A stretch of DNA of 20,795 bases from CAZFBA01 sp964517135 (GTDB taxonomy: Bacteria > Cyanobacteriota > Vampirovibrionia > JBFMGH01), in the NCBI GenBank assembly GCA_964517135.1, contig CAZFBA010000052.1:1-20795 (forward strand), written 5' to 3'. The position numbers and the translations under genes were made by a program. Of this stretch, positions 12,937 to 20,112 are shown one piece after another; positions within the stretch are counted from its first letter, which is position 1; every line of letters starts with the position of its first letter. The notes under the pieces are model-generated. The model was given only the letters and a program-made list of their open reading frames with translations, did no database searches and had not been told where the DNA came from.

Positions 12937-13295
12937 GACATTTTTACCTTACTCGAAGAGCTTTTTTAGATATACAAAAGATTTATGACTATACCACAGA
13001 GCATTGGGGAGATGCTAAAGCAGAATCGTATGTGAGCAAGCTTTATGAAGATTTTCAAATAATTGCAAATAATATTGAGTTGGGCAAACACAGGCAGGAA
13101 AGGTCAGATCCTTTTCTGATGTATCCATCTGGCAAGCACTTTATCGTCTATGAACCATATAAAGACGGCATTATTATCATAACAATACTTCACCAGATGA
13201 GAAACATTGAAACGATTGTCCAGGAATTTGGTTCCACATTTTATAACGAAATAGAGGCATTGAAAAAGCAGATTATTCAGGATGATGTCGATTAG
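12933..13295 (+). CDS. parE: ParE-type toxin (RelE/ParE superfamily)
   Basis: A 120-aa toxin. The N-terminal helices (LTRRAFLDIQKIYDYTTEHWG, residues 6-26) and the beta core (LGKHRQE, YPSGKHFIVYEPYKDGIIIITILHQMRN at about 67-96) are typical of ParE, whose known members poison DNA gyrase. It is somewhat longer than the usual 95-100 aa because of a C-terminal helix after the catalytic core. It is translated with ParD by a 4-base overlap. It converges on the M23 peptidase gene with only 9 bases between stop codons. Confidence 0.88.
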   Translation: MRHFYLTRRAFLDIQKIYDYTTEHWGDAKAESYVSKLYEDFQIIANNIELGKHRQERSDPFLMYPSGKHFIVYEPYKDGIIIITILHQMRNIETIVQEFGSTFYNEIEALKKQIIQDDVD

Positions 13296-13304
13296 TTATC
13301 TCTC

Positions 13305-13853
13305 CTACAAGTACTCAAGCGGATTTTGTACCTTTCCGTCTTTAATGACTTCAAAGTGCAGGTGTGGCCCCGTCGAATGTCCGGTTGAGCCAACAATTGC
13401 TATTTGCTTGCCTTGTTTAACCTGATCCCCTGGTTTAACCTGCAAGACCGAGCAATGTGCGTAGAGAGTTTTTAACCCATCTCCGTGCTCAATAATAATC
13501 TTATTGCCATAGCCATCATTGGCATTTCCGGCATAAATAACTTTTCCGTCACTGGCTGCAAGGATGGGTGTTTTATTGGCCGGGTTATCAGCTATGTCTA
13601 TACCGGTATGGTAATAAACCTGGCCTTTTGAATTCGTCCGTTTTTCTCCGAACGGGGCTGAAATGCGTCCAACCATCGGCCAGCGTAATTTTGCCGATGA
13701 AGCTATACCGGCTTTTAAGACAAGTTGATTAATCGCATAAGCCAGGTTATTCCAGTTATCGGAAAGGCCTTTCAAGCCATCACATTCAAGCTTTTCTTTT
13801 AACCTGTTAACTTCTTTGATTGTGGGCATAAGTGTTTCAAGTGGTTGCGTCAT
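13305..13853 (-). CDS. M23 (LytM-type) peptidase, probable phage lysin
   Basis: A 182-aa zinc metallopeptidase that would cut peptide cross-links of peptidoglycan. The metal ligands are H82 and D86 (YYHTGIDIAD) and H166 of HLH (GPHLHFEV, 162-169). H133 (YAHCS) supplies the second catalytic histidine. The domain spans residues about 58-182 and starts WPMVGRISAPFG. Residues 1-50 form a helical stretch. There is no signal peptide or membrane helix, so it would need a holin or act as a virion protein. AAGGAGG precedes the ATG closely. It is the last gene of the leftward phage module, 9 bases after the tail-fibre gene. No holin is visible in the window. Confidence 0.9.
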   Translation of the reverse strand: MTQPLETLMPTIKEVNRLKEKLECDGLKGLSDNWNNLAYAINQLVLKAGIASSAKLRWPMVGRISAPFGEKRTNSKGQVYYHTGIDIADNPANKTPILAASDGKVIYAGNANDGYGNKIIIEHGDGLKTLYAHCSVLQVKPGDQVKQGKQIAIVGSTGHSTGPHLHFEVIKDGKVQNPLEYL

Positions 13854-13862
13854 AGTTCCTCC

Positions 13863-15425
13863 TTAAACGGTATTTCCTGCAGCATCCTTCCAGTTGGATC
13901 CGTTCCACCAGATAGGCATACTGAGGGTAGTATCAAAATATTCCTGTCCAATCGTGGGTGATGCAGGCCTGTTGACTGTTGTACTGGCTTTATGAACATA
14001 TGAACCGTCTGCCTTAATGCGAACGGTTCCGCTCAATTCAAGGTTGCCGGTTGATATATTGACATTTGTGGCTGGTGTAAGGACAATTTTCTGGCTATTT
14101 TTGCTTTCCAGTGTTACCTGCCCGCTATGACTTACTTGAACTCTTGCCCCGTAGGTCTGTTCACAAAGCCGTATAAAATAATCCCAATCAATACCTATAA
14201 ACCCGGCTGCCGGCGTTCCATCGGTATTGACAAATTGTATTTTTCTTTCACCGCCGCCTGTGTTAAAAGATCTGAAAAAGTAGTTTTTGTTGGTTCCTGA
14301 TTCAAGTAAAAGCTCGTCGGTAAGGCTTTTGATGATATTGTCCTTAAAAGAGATCTTGTCCACAGATAAATCCGAAAAATGGCTTACCGGTTCAATTTCT
14401 GTTCCGGCTGAAAGCCCTTCTATAACGGTTGTTGTGCTGGCACATTTGAAGGAATCCGCTAACAGCCTGTAGAAAATGGTTGAATAATCGTTTACACAAT
14501 AGGCATAAATTTTAACAACGGTGGCGATTGCATCGTTTTGTGCAATGAGTGCTTTTAAGTTTGCATTATTGGTATGTTTGGCCAATTTGAGGCTGGTGAC
14601 AGGGCTTTGTCCCAGTGGATCGTCCTGTTTAACCTTCAACTCAAACTCAAGGGAATCTATTACTGAAGCCCCTGTTGCGATGTACCCCCGAACAGAACAG
14701 CCTTCATACTGGTTATTGAGGGTTATGGTGGCAACTTCAAACCACTTGTTGCCGGATGTATCTCCCAGGTATGCGTTCAAGGCATAATTCACGCAATTGC
14801 CAAGCTCTAAAATATTGGTTTTCATACTTCCTTCAGTGCGAAGGGTGTTGCTGCCCAGCGAGATTATGCCTGTATCGCTTGTGATTTCGTTGCTGTCAAT
14901 GTTTATGTTATCGATGGTGGCTTTTGTCAGAAAAGCTTCCCGGTTTCTGTTTATGACGATTGTGCTTGCACATTTATATCCATCTGTTCCGTAACAGTCA
15001 TAGTCTTTAAAGGACGCAAAGCCGTTAAATCCAATGCAGGCGACCTCGACATCGTTACAATGAATAGGGATATAGCTGCCTGTTCCGATATTTAGAAAAA
15101 TGTTGCTACCGGATTTTATTTCTATTGCTCCTGAGCCTGCCTCACGGGTATCTATAAGCAAGGTGCCATTTTCAGAAGAGGCCTTGATTTGATTGCCGTC
15201 GATGGTAATATTGTCGATGATGGCTTTTGTAAAGCTTGTAATACCTGAAAGTATGTTGTTGATGAGACTAAAAACGGAAGCCATAACAGAAATACCGCCT
15301 GATGTTTCCCCATCGCCGACATAGAGTTGTTTGGTATCAGTGGTATAAACAAGTTCGCCGCTATCGAAGGTTTTGGCTTGTCTTTGGGTATCGGTGCCTC
15401 TTCTGACCTGTATTTTCTGGCTCAT
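13863..15425 (-). CDS. Phage tail fibre / receptor-binding protein
   Basis: A 520-aa protein. Residues 6-45 (VRRGTDTQRQAKTFDSGELV, then TKQLYVGDGETSGG) match the N-terminal repeat domain of phage tropism proteins such as Mtd, which attaches the fibre to the tail. Two internal copies of a KA-IDNI-ID-N-I motif occur around residues 67-79 and 167-179. They suggest repeated beta-structural units of a trimeric fibre. The C-terminus (VNRPASPTIGQEYFDTTLSM, then PIWWNGSNWKDAAG) is a common tip segment of phage fibres. It overlaps the upstream gene by ATGA. No reverse transcriptase or template repeat is present, so no diversity-generating system is indicated. It could bind envelope sugars or proteins; the target cannot be read from sequence. 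Confidence 0.85.
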   Translation of the reverse strand: MSQKIQVRRGTDTQRQAKTFDSGELVYTTDTKQLYVGDGETSGGISVMASVFSLINNILSGITSFTKAIIDNITIDGNQIKASSENGTLLIDTREAGSGAIEIKSGSNIFLNIGTGSYIPIHCNDVEVACIGFNGFASFKDYDCYGTDGYKCASTIVINRNREAFLTKATIDNINIDSNEITSDTGIISLGSNTLRTEGSMKTNILELGNCVNYALNAYLGDTSGNKWFEVATITLNNQYEGCSVRGYIATGASVIDSLEFELKVKQDDPLGQSPVTSLKLAKHTNNANLKALIAQNDAIATVVKIYAYCVNDYSTIFYRLLADSFKCASTTTVIEGLSAGTEIEPVSHFSDLSVDKISFKDNIIKSLTDELLLESGTNKNYFFRSFNTGGGERKIQFVNTDGTPAAGFIGIDWDYFIRLCEQTYGARVQVSHSGQVTLESKNSQKIVLTPATNVNISTGNLELSGTVRIKADGSYVHKASTTVNRPASPTIGQEYFDTTLSMPIWWNGSNWKDAAGNTV

Positions 15426-15820
15426 GAGATTGTGCCTCCGGCAATAATAAAAGTAATTTCGTTGTATTGATCTGCTATATTCCCTCCATCAATGGCAATA
15501 TAGACACCCGAATAACTATCCGAGATGTTGCCGCCATCAATACCGTTAAAACCAATACCAACAGGGTTGTTATTGTAGTAAAGAACGCCGTTTAAGCTGG
15601 TCAAGTTATCCAGCAGTAGTTTGTTTGAATGATTATGGATGCTGCCACCTGTGATAAGCTGATTGATCCAGTCTATAACCTCATTAATCTTTTTTCGGAC
15701 AGGGTTATGCAACACCAGAAAAGAGTTCGGTGTTTTCAAAGGATTTCCTTGTTGATCTCTCAAGAAATCAAGGAGAAGGGCGTTAGCGTTAAATCCTGTA
15801 CCTGTAAACTTTTCGACCAT
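15422..15820 (-). CDS. Phage tail-associated protein with Gly-rich C-terminal repeats
   Basis: 132 aa, family not recognised. The N-terminal half is soluble and helical (PVRKKINEVIDWINQLITGG). The C-terminal third has about two and a half copies of an IDGGNI-(S/A)D-x-Y unit: GIDGGNISDSYSGVYIA, then AIDGGNIADQYNEITFI, then IAGGTIS. Similar short Gly-rich repeats are seen at the ends of phage baseplate and fibre-attachment proteins. It lies 2 bases after the stop of the gene fragment upstream and overlaps the tail-fibre gene by ATGA, so the three are one translational unit. A fibre connector or assembly role is an inference from position. Confidence 0.7.
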   Translation of the reverse strand: MVEKFTGTGFNANALLLDFLRDQQGNPLKTPNSFLVLHNPVRKKINEVIDWINQLITGGSIHNHSNKLLLDNLTSLNGVLYYNNNPVGIGFNGIDGGNISDSYSGVYIAIDGGNIADQYNEITFIIAGGTIS

Positions 15821-15822
15821 AA

Positions 15823-16023
15823 TTATTTAATACTTGCCTTTAATTCTAAAAAGAGTATTTTGCCTGAGTCTTTTCGGATGGCGGTTTTGACCCGGTTAAT
15901 GAGCTCTCCTGATTCAGTGATCCAGCAGAGAGATCCCCATTGGCCGCCGAGGTCAGAGCCGAGGTTAAGCCTTGTGTGTTTGTTGTCTGGCAAGGTTAAA
16001 AACGGGTATCTTATCTCATTATC
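15823..16023 (-). pseudogene. C-terminal remnant of a phage gene at the prophage edge
   Basis: An open frame of 66 codons without an ATG, preceded directly by an in-frame TAA at 16024-16026. It reads as sensible protein (IRYPFLTLPDNKHTRLNLGS, then GGQWGSLCWITESGELINRV). It ends 2 bases before the ATG of the next phage gene, which is the spacing of an intact operon. A TTG at codon 11 is the only usual start and has no ribosome binding site. I therefore read it as the 3' end of a phage gene whose 5' part and everything upstream of it were deleted. The family is not recognised. Confidence 0.5.
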
Positions 16024-16118
16024 TTAGATCCTGAGGCGAGTTCAGGCTGACGAAAAATTGTCAAATGGTCGCAAACTATTATAATATAGTATTAACTCCG
16101 AATTAAGACACGGGTTTT

Positions 16119-17039
16119 CTATTCTGCTCTGGATTGAGGACATTTTGTCTTTGCTTCGGTGATGAATACACCACACATCATTATAAAGATACCTGCTACC
16201 TGAATTATACTGGCCTTTTCCATAAGAAATATCATTGCAAGAAACAAAATGACAGCCGGTTTCGTAATGTAAATCGTTGATGTGTATACTGCACCTATTT
16301 CTTTAATAGCCTTAACAAAGAAAAGGTTTGCAAACATAGCACATAAACTAATAACAATTAATATAATCCACCCGGAGGGTGAGATGGCCATTACTACATC
16401 AATATTAAATAACATCAAGAAAAAACAAACAACACCGCCAACCAGCAGAACATAATTAGAAACAATGCTTGATGATATTTTCACTGTCAGTTTTTGTAAA
16501 AGGATCCTGTAAATGTCAGAACATAAAACAGCTGCAAAAGCAAAGAAAACACCGGTAAGATTCATAAACAATTGCTCTACTCCTGAAAACCTTATAACAA
16601 GAAGTACTCCCGTAAATGCAATGAAAAAACCTATTACAAAACGAACCGAAATAGTCTTTTTATCTATAAACGATTGATGTAATCCTATAATTAGAGGGGT
16701 AGTAGCAATAATAGCTGCAACCATTATCACCGAGCTATATTTTATTGCTATAATTGTAAAAAACCCATTCAATAATAACAAAACACCTGCCAGGATAACT
16801 TCTAAATCAATATGTTTTTTTTGAAAATCAGGTTTTTTTAACAAAATTACGATCAATGCTGTTAAAATCGCAACAATAACAGTTAAAGAAAAAACTGAAA
16901 GGCTTTTATTTAGAAGCCCCATTTGTATCAAAACAGGTTTTAATGACCCGGTCATCAGTGAAAGAATGACAAATAGATACCCGACATAAGGTGTAATATC
17001 AACCGGTAAATAATATTTTTTATTTAACAAGGGCTTCAC
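16119..17039 (-). CDS. EamA/DMT superfamily transporter, probable exporter
   Basis: A 306-aa membrane protein with ten predicted helices in two repeats of five, the layout of EamA/DMT exporters. Examples are residues 14-30 (YVGYLFVILSLMTGSL), 48-65, 81-97, 103-119 and 132-152 (VRFVIGFFIAFTGVLLVI), then a second set from 159 to 297. The start overlaps the end of the opine dehydrogenase by 20 bases, so translation is coupled. In pseudopaline clusters an EamA-type protein (CntI) exports the opine made by the dehydrogenase, and the same arrangement is seen here. The substrate may instead be an amino acid or drug-like molecule. It ends just outside the proposed right end of the prophage. Confidence 0.88.
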   Translation of the reverse strand: MKPLLNKKYYLPVDITPYVGYLFVILSLMTGSLKPVLIQMGLLNKSLSVFSLTVIVAILTALIVILLKKPDFQKKHIDLEVILAGVLLLLNGFFTIIAIKYSSVIMVAAIIATTPLIIGLHQSFIDKKTISVRFVIGFFIAFTGVLLVIRFSGVEQLFMNLTGVFFAFAAVLCSDIYRILLQKLTVKISSSIVSNYVLLVGGVVCFFLMLFNIDVVMAISPSGWIILIVISLCAMFANLFFVKAIKEIGAVYTSTIYITKPAVILFLAMIFLMEKASIIQVAGIFIMMCGVFITEAKTKCPQSRAE

Positions 17040-18072
17040 ACTTATTAATTCCTAATTTTGATAAAGTTCTGCCTTTAAGATAAAAATCATAATCGCAAAT
17101 AAACATCGTCAGATCAATGATTGATTTCATAACAGGTACGTTAACACCTGCCTGAAGAGCTAATTCATACATCGGTAATAGAGATTCAGAAACATCCTCA
17201 ATTAAATATCTGTGATCTAGCGAAACAGGTGCAACACTCTCCTGATAAGGTATTGTATTATGAATAACCTCATATAGATTATCACCCTCTGACCCATAAT
17301 ACTCAAAAATAATCTGTCTTAAGGTCGGAACAGTAACATTATATGATTTAGCTATGCTTATGCGTTCATGATCAAGTATTTCAATTAAATCAACAACTTT
17401 TTGAGTTGCACCATTTAAATAAAATTTGAATTCAGTTCCAGTCTCAATTTTTGTAAGATTAAGAAGAGAAATAGCAGGATGCAACATTGACCCTATATCA
17501 CAAAAACTTCTCTCAAGAAAACAATTTACTGGCGCTAAAGAAGGGAACATATCTGTTAAAATTTCTTCTGAAGCTTTCGTTTGTTCGTAAGAAACACTGG
17601 CATAACGTACCAAGTTTTTTATACCCCTTATTCGAACATGATGATAATTTAGTTTTCTAGCTGAAAAAACTGAGGTAGCTTCTATTACTGAACCAAAATA
17701 TTTCGGTTTTTTTTCTTTTATAATGCTCTCTATCAAAATACTGCCTGCAAATTTACCGGAAAATAAAACAATTAAAGAGTTATTCTCTAAATAATTACTA
17801 ATAGAAATTGCTATTGACTCATGATAAAGAGCAGGAGTTGTTATAATAACTACTTCAGTATCTTTAAGTGCGGCCTCTTTATCGTCAGTAACATTTTTAA
17901 TCATTGTTTCAAAACTCATTAAGCCTGAAACAGTTACACTATTGTCATTTTCAAAACTATTAATCACCTCTTTGTTTGAAGTTAACAATGTTACATCATA
18001 TTTTTTATTTGATAAATAAGATGCAACAGCCATACCAATATTGCCAGCACCTATAATAGTAACCTTTTTCAT
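17020..18072 (-). CDS. Octopine/nopaline-type (opine) dehydrogenase
   Basis: A 350-aa enzyme of the family that joins an amino group to a keto acid by NAD(P)H-dependent reduction to form opines. The N-terminal Rossmann fold has GAGNIG at residues 8-13. The helical C-terminal domain carries the family's histidine in CDIGSMLHPAISLLN (H198). It also carries the LDHRYLIEDVSESLLPMYEL block at 285-304, typical of octopine/nopaline dehydrogenases. The length is normal. Upstream by 15 bases is a Cys-rich 99-aa gene and downstream an overlapping EamA transporter. With an exporter attached, a secreted opine (a metallophore or a nitrogen compound) is the likely product. The amino-acid and keto-acid substrates cannot be told from sequence, and no nicotianamine-synthase-like gene is in the window. 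Confidence 0.88.
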   Translation of the reverse strand: MKKVTIIGAGNIGMAVASYLSNKKYDVTLLTSNKEVINSFENDNSVTVSGLMSFETMIKNVTDDKEAALKDTEVVIITTPALYHESIAISISNYLENNSLIVLFSGKFAGSILIESIIKEKKPKYFGSVIEATSVFSARKLNYHHVRIRGIKNLVRYASVSYEQTKASEEILTDMFPSLAPVNCFLERSFCDIGSMLHPAISLLNLTKIETGTEFKFYLNGATQKVVDLIEILDHERISIAKSYNVTVPTLRQIIFEYYGSEGDNLYEVIHNTIPYQESVAPVSLDHRYLIEDVSESLLPMYELALQAGVNVPVMKSIIDLTMFICDYDFYLKGRTLSKLGINKCEALVK

Positions 18073-18087
18073 TTTTTAATACTCCTT

Positions 18088-18387
18088 TTATAAATTATAT
18101 CTATCTTCCTGGTAAGTAGAATGGATTTCACAACAGCTTTCTGATACAGGCTTTTCACGCAGAATGCCAAAATATCTTATATCATCTATTTTTAAAACCC
18201 ATTGAATACCAGTATTAGAGTCATTGATCTGTAAAAGTGTAAAAAAATTATCTTCAATGTCAGTAATTTTTCCACAGTATCTTGAATTACAGCAATAATC
18301 CATCTGGATAATAATATCGTAGCCACAATTAAGCGCCAGCTGAAGATAATTTTTCATCATACTTTGAGATTCTTTTTTTACAGACAT
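18088..18387 (-). CDS. Small Cys-rich protein with beta-barrel-like core
   Basis: 99 aa, family not recognised. Six cysteines: C21, C32, C33, C38, C85 and C86, with H89 close to the last pair (YCCNSRYCGK and SESCCEIHS). The middle (GKITDIEDNFFTLLQI, then IQWVLKIDDIRYFGI, residues 39-75) has the strand pattern of a small Sm/SH3-like barrel. The paired cysteines suggest metal or redox binding. A good ribosome binding site, AGGATAGG, precedes the ATG at 18387; M10 and M11 are less likely starts. It lies 32 bases after the DUF2023-like gene and 15 before the opine dehydrogenase, so it is probably an operon member. A metal sensor, carrier or regulator would fit; this is inference. Confidence 0.65.
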   Translation of the reverse strand: MSVKKESQSMMKNYLQLALNCGYDIIIQMDYCCNSRYCGKITDIEDNFFTLLQINDSNTGIQWVLKIDDIRYFGILREKPVSESCCEIHSTYQEDRYNL

Positions 18388-18419
18388 TTTCTACCTATCC
18401 TTTCTTTGTATTTTAAGTC

Positions 18420-18838
18420 TTATTTATTTTGCTTGCGGTCAACATACCTGTGACACTGAAGAAGCCTGTCATAACCAAGCATAATGCCAAGAATAAAGTC
18501 TTCTTCAGCTGTTAGTTTATTTAAATGCCTGTTAAAAGCCCGAACAACATCAATACAAGCTTTGTGGCCAAAATAAACATTTATTTTCACAGTTGTAATC
18601 TCATGTATTAAATAATCGATTTCGTGCTTCTGAAGTTTGTCTAGAATGACAGACTGATATTTTTTTTCTGGGTTACCAGCACGAGATTTCGCAATCCTTT
18701 TTTAAACTCATAAATATGGTGATGAAAAACCCGTAAATCTTTTGATTCAATTTGTTTAATGGATTGCTCACTCAGGGTTAAGAATTTATGACTTAAATCG
18801 TTGTTCTGCTCGTATAAAAGTTTGTTGTTTGAACACAT
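18420..18838 (-). pseudogene. DUF2023-like protein gene split by a -1 shift at an A8 run
   Basis: The ATG at 18838 (AAGGAAG upstream) starts a frame that reads IESKDLRVFHHHIYEFKKGL, RNLVLVTQ and then stops. The neighbouring frame continues the same family without a gap: YQSVILDKLQKHEIDYLIHE, TVKINVYFGHKACIDVVR, then EEDFILGIMLGYDRLLQC, ending at 18420. Together they make the whole of a DUF2023-type protein of about 139 aa. The switch falls in eight A residues (plus-strand T8 at 18660-18667). One extra A, or a -1 ribosomal slip, restores the frame. So this is a true frameshift, a slippage-controlled gene, or a sequencing error. The family's function is unknown; I recall it next to flavodoxin in some genomes. 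It overlaps the membrane-protein gene by 53 bases. Confidence 0.75.
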
Positions 18839-20075
18839 TATTAGCTTCCTTATGTCTGTGGTTACCGTGTTTTATGAATTCTTCAAAGGGCTTATAAACA
18901 CTATAATCAGGTGGATTATTAGCCCAATGTGGTTTAAAAAAGCTTTCTTTAGGCCCGGCTACCATTTTAATAGCCGGTGCAGGTGAAGCATTGTTATTTT
19001 TATGTCTATGTTGATACTGTTTTTTATGTTCTGGACCGTTTCTATAACCAATACCGGCTCTGTATCCTGAGATTGAATACATAATGGGTAAGGCAGGTTC
19101 TATCCATCTTAAGCCTGACATAACAGCTACAGTAGCTATATCATCAAGGTGTAAACCTATGTCTAGTGCTTCTGGCTTTCTTTCTGAATAAATATCCTTA
19201 AGCCTGCCAGAATGATGATGATTTTTGCCATCAAATATGGGGTTGAGAAACTTTTTAGCCATATAATTCGCAATAAAACTACCGCCAATAACACCTGTAA
19301 CCATTATACCGCCAATCATGCCAGCTGCTCTGTATGTTTTAGACTGAATACCCATCTTTTCCATAATAGCTAAAGCGCTGGCAGCACCAATATTGCAAAG
19401 AAATATATTTGCAAAATACTGATAAAACCCTTCTTTTATTTTGTTTGGAACATCAGCAAGCTTTTTTCCCCAGGTTTTTTCTGTTAACACATCTCCGGTA
19501 ATGCCACCCAAAATACCACCAACAACAGGTATAATGCCAAGTAAAGATAACCTGCGTATTTCTACAAAAATATCTGCTGCTTTAACGTTTTGTGGGTCAG
19601 GTATCAGCTTTCTTAATAACTCTATTCCTTTTTTATTACTGCCTACTTTACTATACAATTGCCGTATTTCTTTTAAGGTTAAAATTTTTGATTTAGCTTT
19701 TTCTAATATTTTTCCTGCCTCCGGGTGAACCTGGTTTTTTCTTAAAAATTCTTCAATCAATTTATGCTGAGATTTTTTTACAACCTCAACACCTGGAACA
19801 TTTATAAGGCCATTAACACCTTTAAAAATCTTTTTCCCGAAAATAGTCAGGGGTTTAATTCCTCTTGTGGCAATTAAAGCAGATCCTATAGTAAAACCAA
19901 GTATACACAGGTTTTTAATGAAAACTTTCTTATTATCTTCTGCAGGGGCTTTATAAACATTATAAAGACCCAGCGCAGCACCACCAGAAAGAAGCAAAGC
20001 AGGAACTGCCTTTGAAAATTTAGACACCAGAATAGGTTGATCAAGAAATTTCCCTATAGATAAAGCATAATTCAT
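18786..20075 (-). CDS. Multi-pass membrane protein with His-rich C-terminal region
   Basis: 429 aa, family not recognised. Probable membrane segments lie at residues 22-41 (AVPALLLSGGAALGLYNVY), 52-72, 176-195 (LSLLGIIPVVGGILGGITG), 219-238 and 251-271 (AGMIGGIMVTGVIGGSFIAN). Many are glycine-rich, as in closely packed helices. Between the first and second pairs is a charged, helical soluble region of about 100 residues. The C-terminal half holds three histidine clusters: NHHH (285-288), HKKQYQHRH (350-358) and KHGNHRHKE (402-410). Such clusters often bind divalent metals. It follows the Cys/His gene by 37 bases and overlaps the DUF2023-like gene. A role in metal transport or storage at the membrane is a reasonable guess from the histidines and from the operon. 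Confidence 0.7.
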   Translation of the reverse strand: MNYALSIGKFLDQPILVSKFSKAVPALLLSGGAALGLYNVYKAPAEDNKKVFIKNLCILGFTIGSALIATRGIKPLTIFGKKIFKGVNGLINVPGVEVVKKSQHKLIEEFLRKNQVHPEAGKILEKAKSKILTLKEIRQLYSKVGSNKKGIELLRKLIPDPQNVKAADIFVEIRRLSLLGIIPVVGGILGGITGDVLTEKTWGKKLADVPNKIKEGFYQYFANIFLCNIGAASALAIMEKMGIQSKTYRAAGMIGGIMVTGVIGGSFIANYMAKKFLNPIFDGKNHHHSGRLKDIYSERKPEALDIGLHLDDIATVAVMSGLRWIEPALPIMYSISGYRAGIGYRNGPEHKKQYQHRHKNNNASPAPAIKMVAGPKESFFKPHWANNPPDYSVYKPFEEFIKHGNHRHKEANNVFKQQTFIRAEQRFKS

Positions 20076-20112
20076 TTTTCACCTGTTAAAGATTCAATTA
20101 AATAACTAATTA

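Larger units (their letters stand above)
3595..16110. mobile_element. Decayed Mu-like transposable prophage (borders tentative)
   Basis: The core from 4886 to 10554 follows Mu gene order: leftward repressor, small Ner-like regulator, A transposase, B ATPase, Gam remnant, Mor activator. A tail-fibre, M23 peptidase and neighbouring phage genes lie at 13305-16023 on the other strand. No capsid, portal, terminase or tail-tube gene is present, so it cannot make particles alone. The proposed ends are weak. CGTGTCT begins at 3593 on the left, and its inverted copy AGACACG lies at 16106-16112 on the right. This puts TG at 3595 and CA at 16110, between the two host-like blocks. No matching 5-bp target duplication is seen. 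Interior genes are partly foreign cargo. Confidence 0.6.

Noticed and set aside
14287..14994. Three plus-strand open frames opposite the tail-fibre gene
   Set aside because: They lie antisense to a clear fibre protein, lack ribosome binding sites and read as low-information protein.
13863..15425. Diversity-generating retroelement, suggested by the Mtd-like fibre N-terminus
   Set aside because: No reverse transcriptase, template repeat or variable repeat is visible in the window.
15629..16027. 132-aa plus-strand open frame at the phage edge
   Set aside because: The minus strand here holds two coupled phage reading frames with better protein character.
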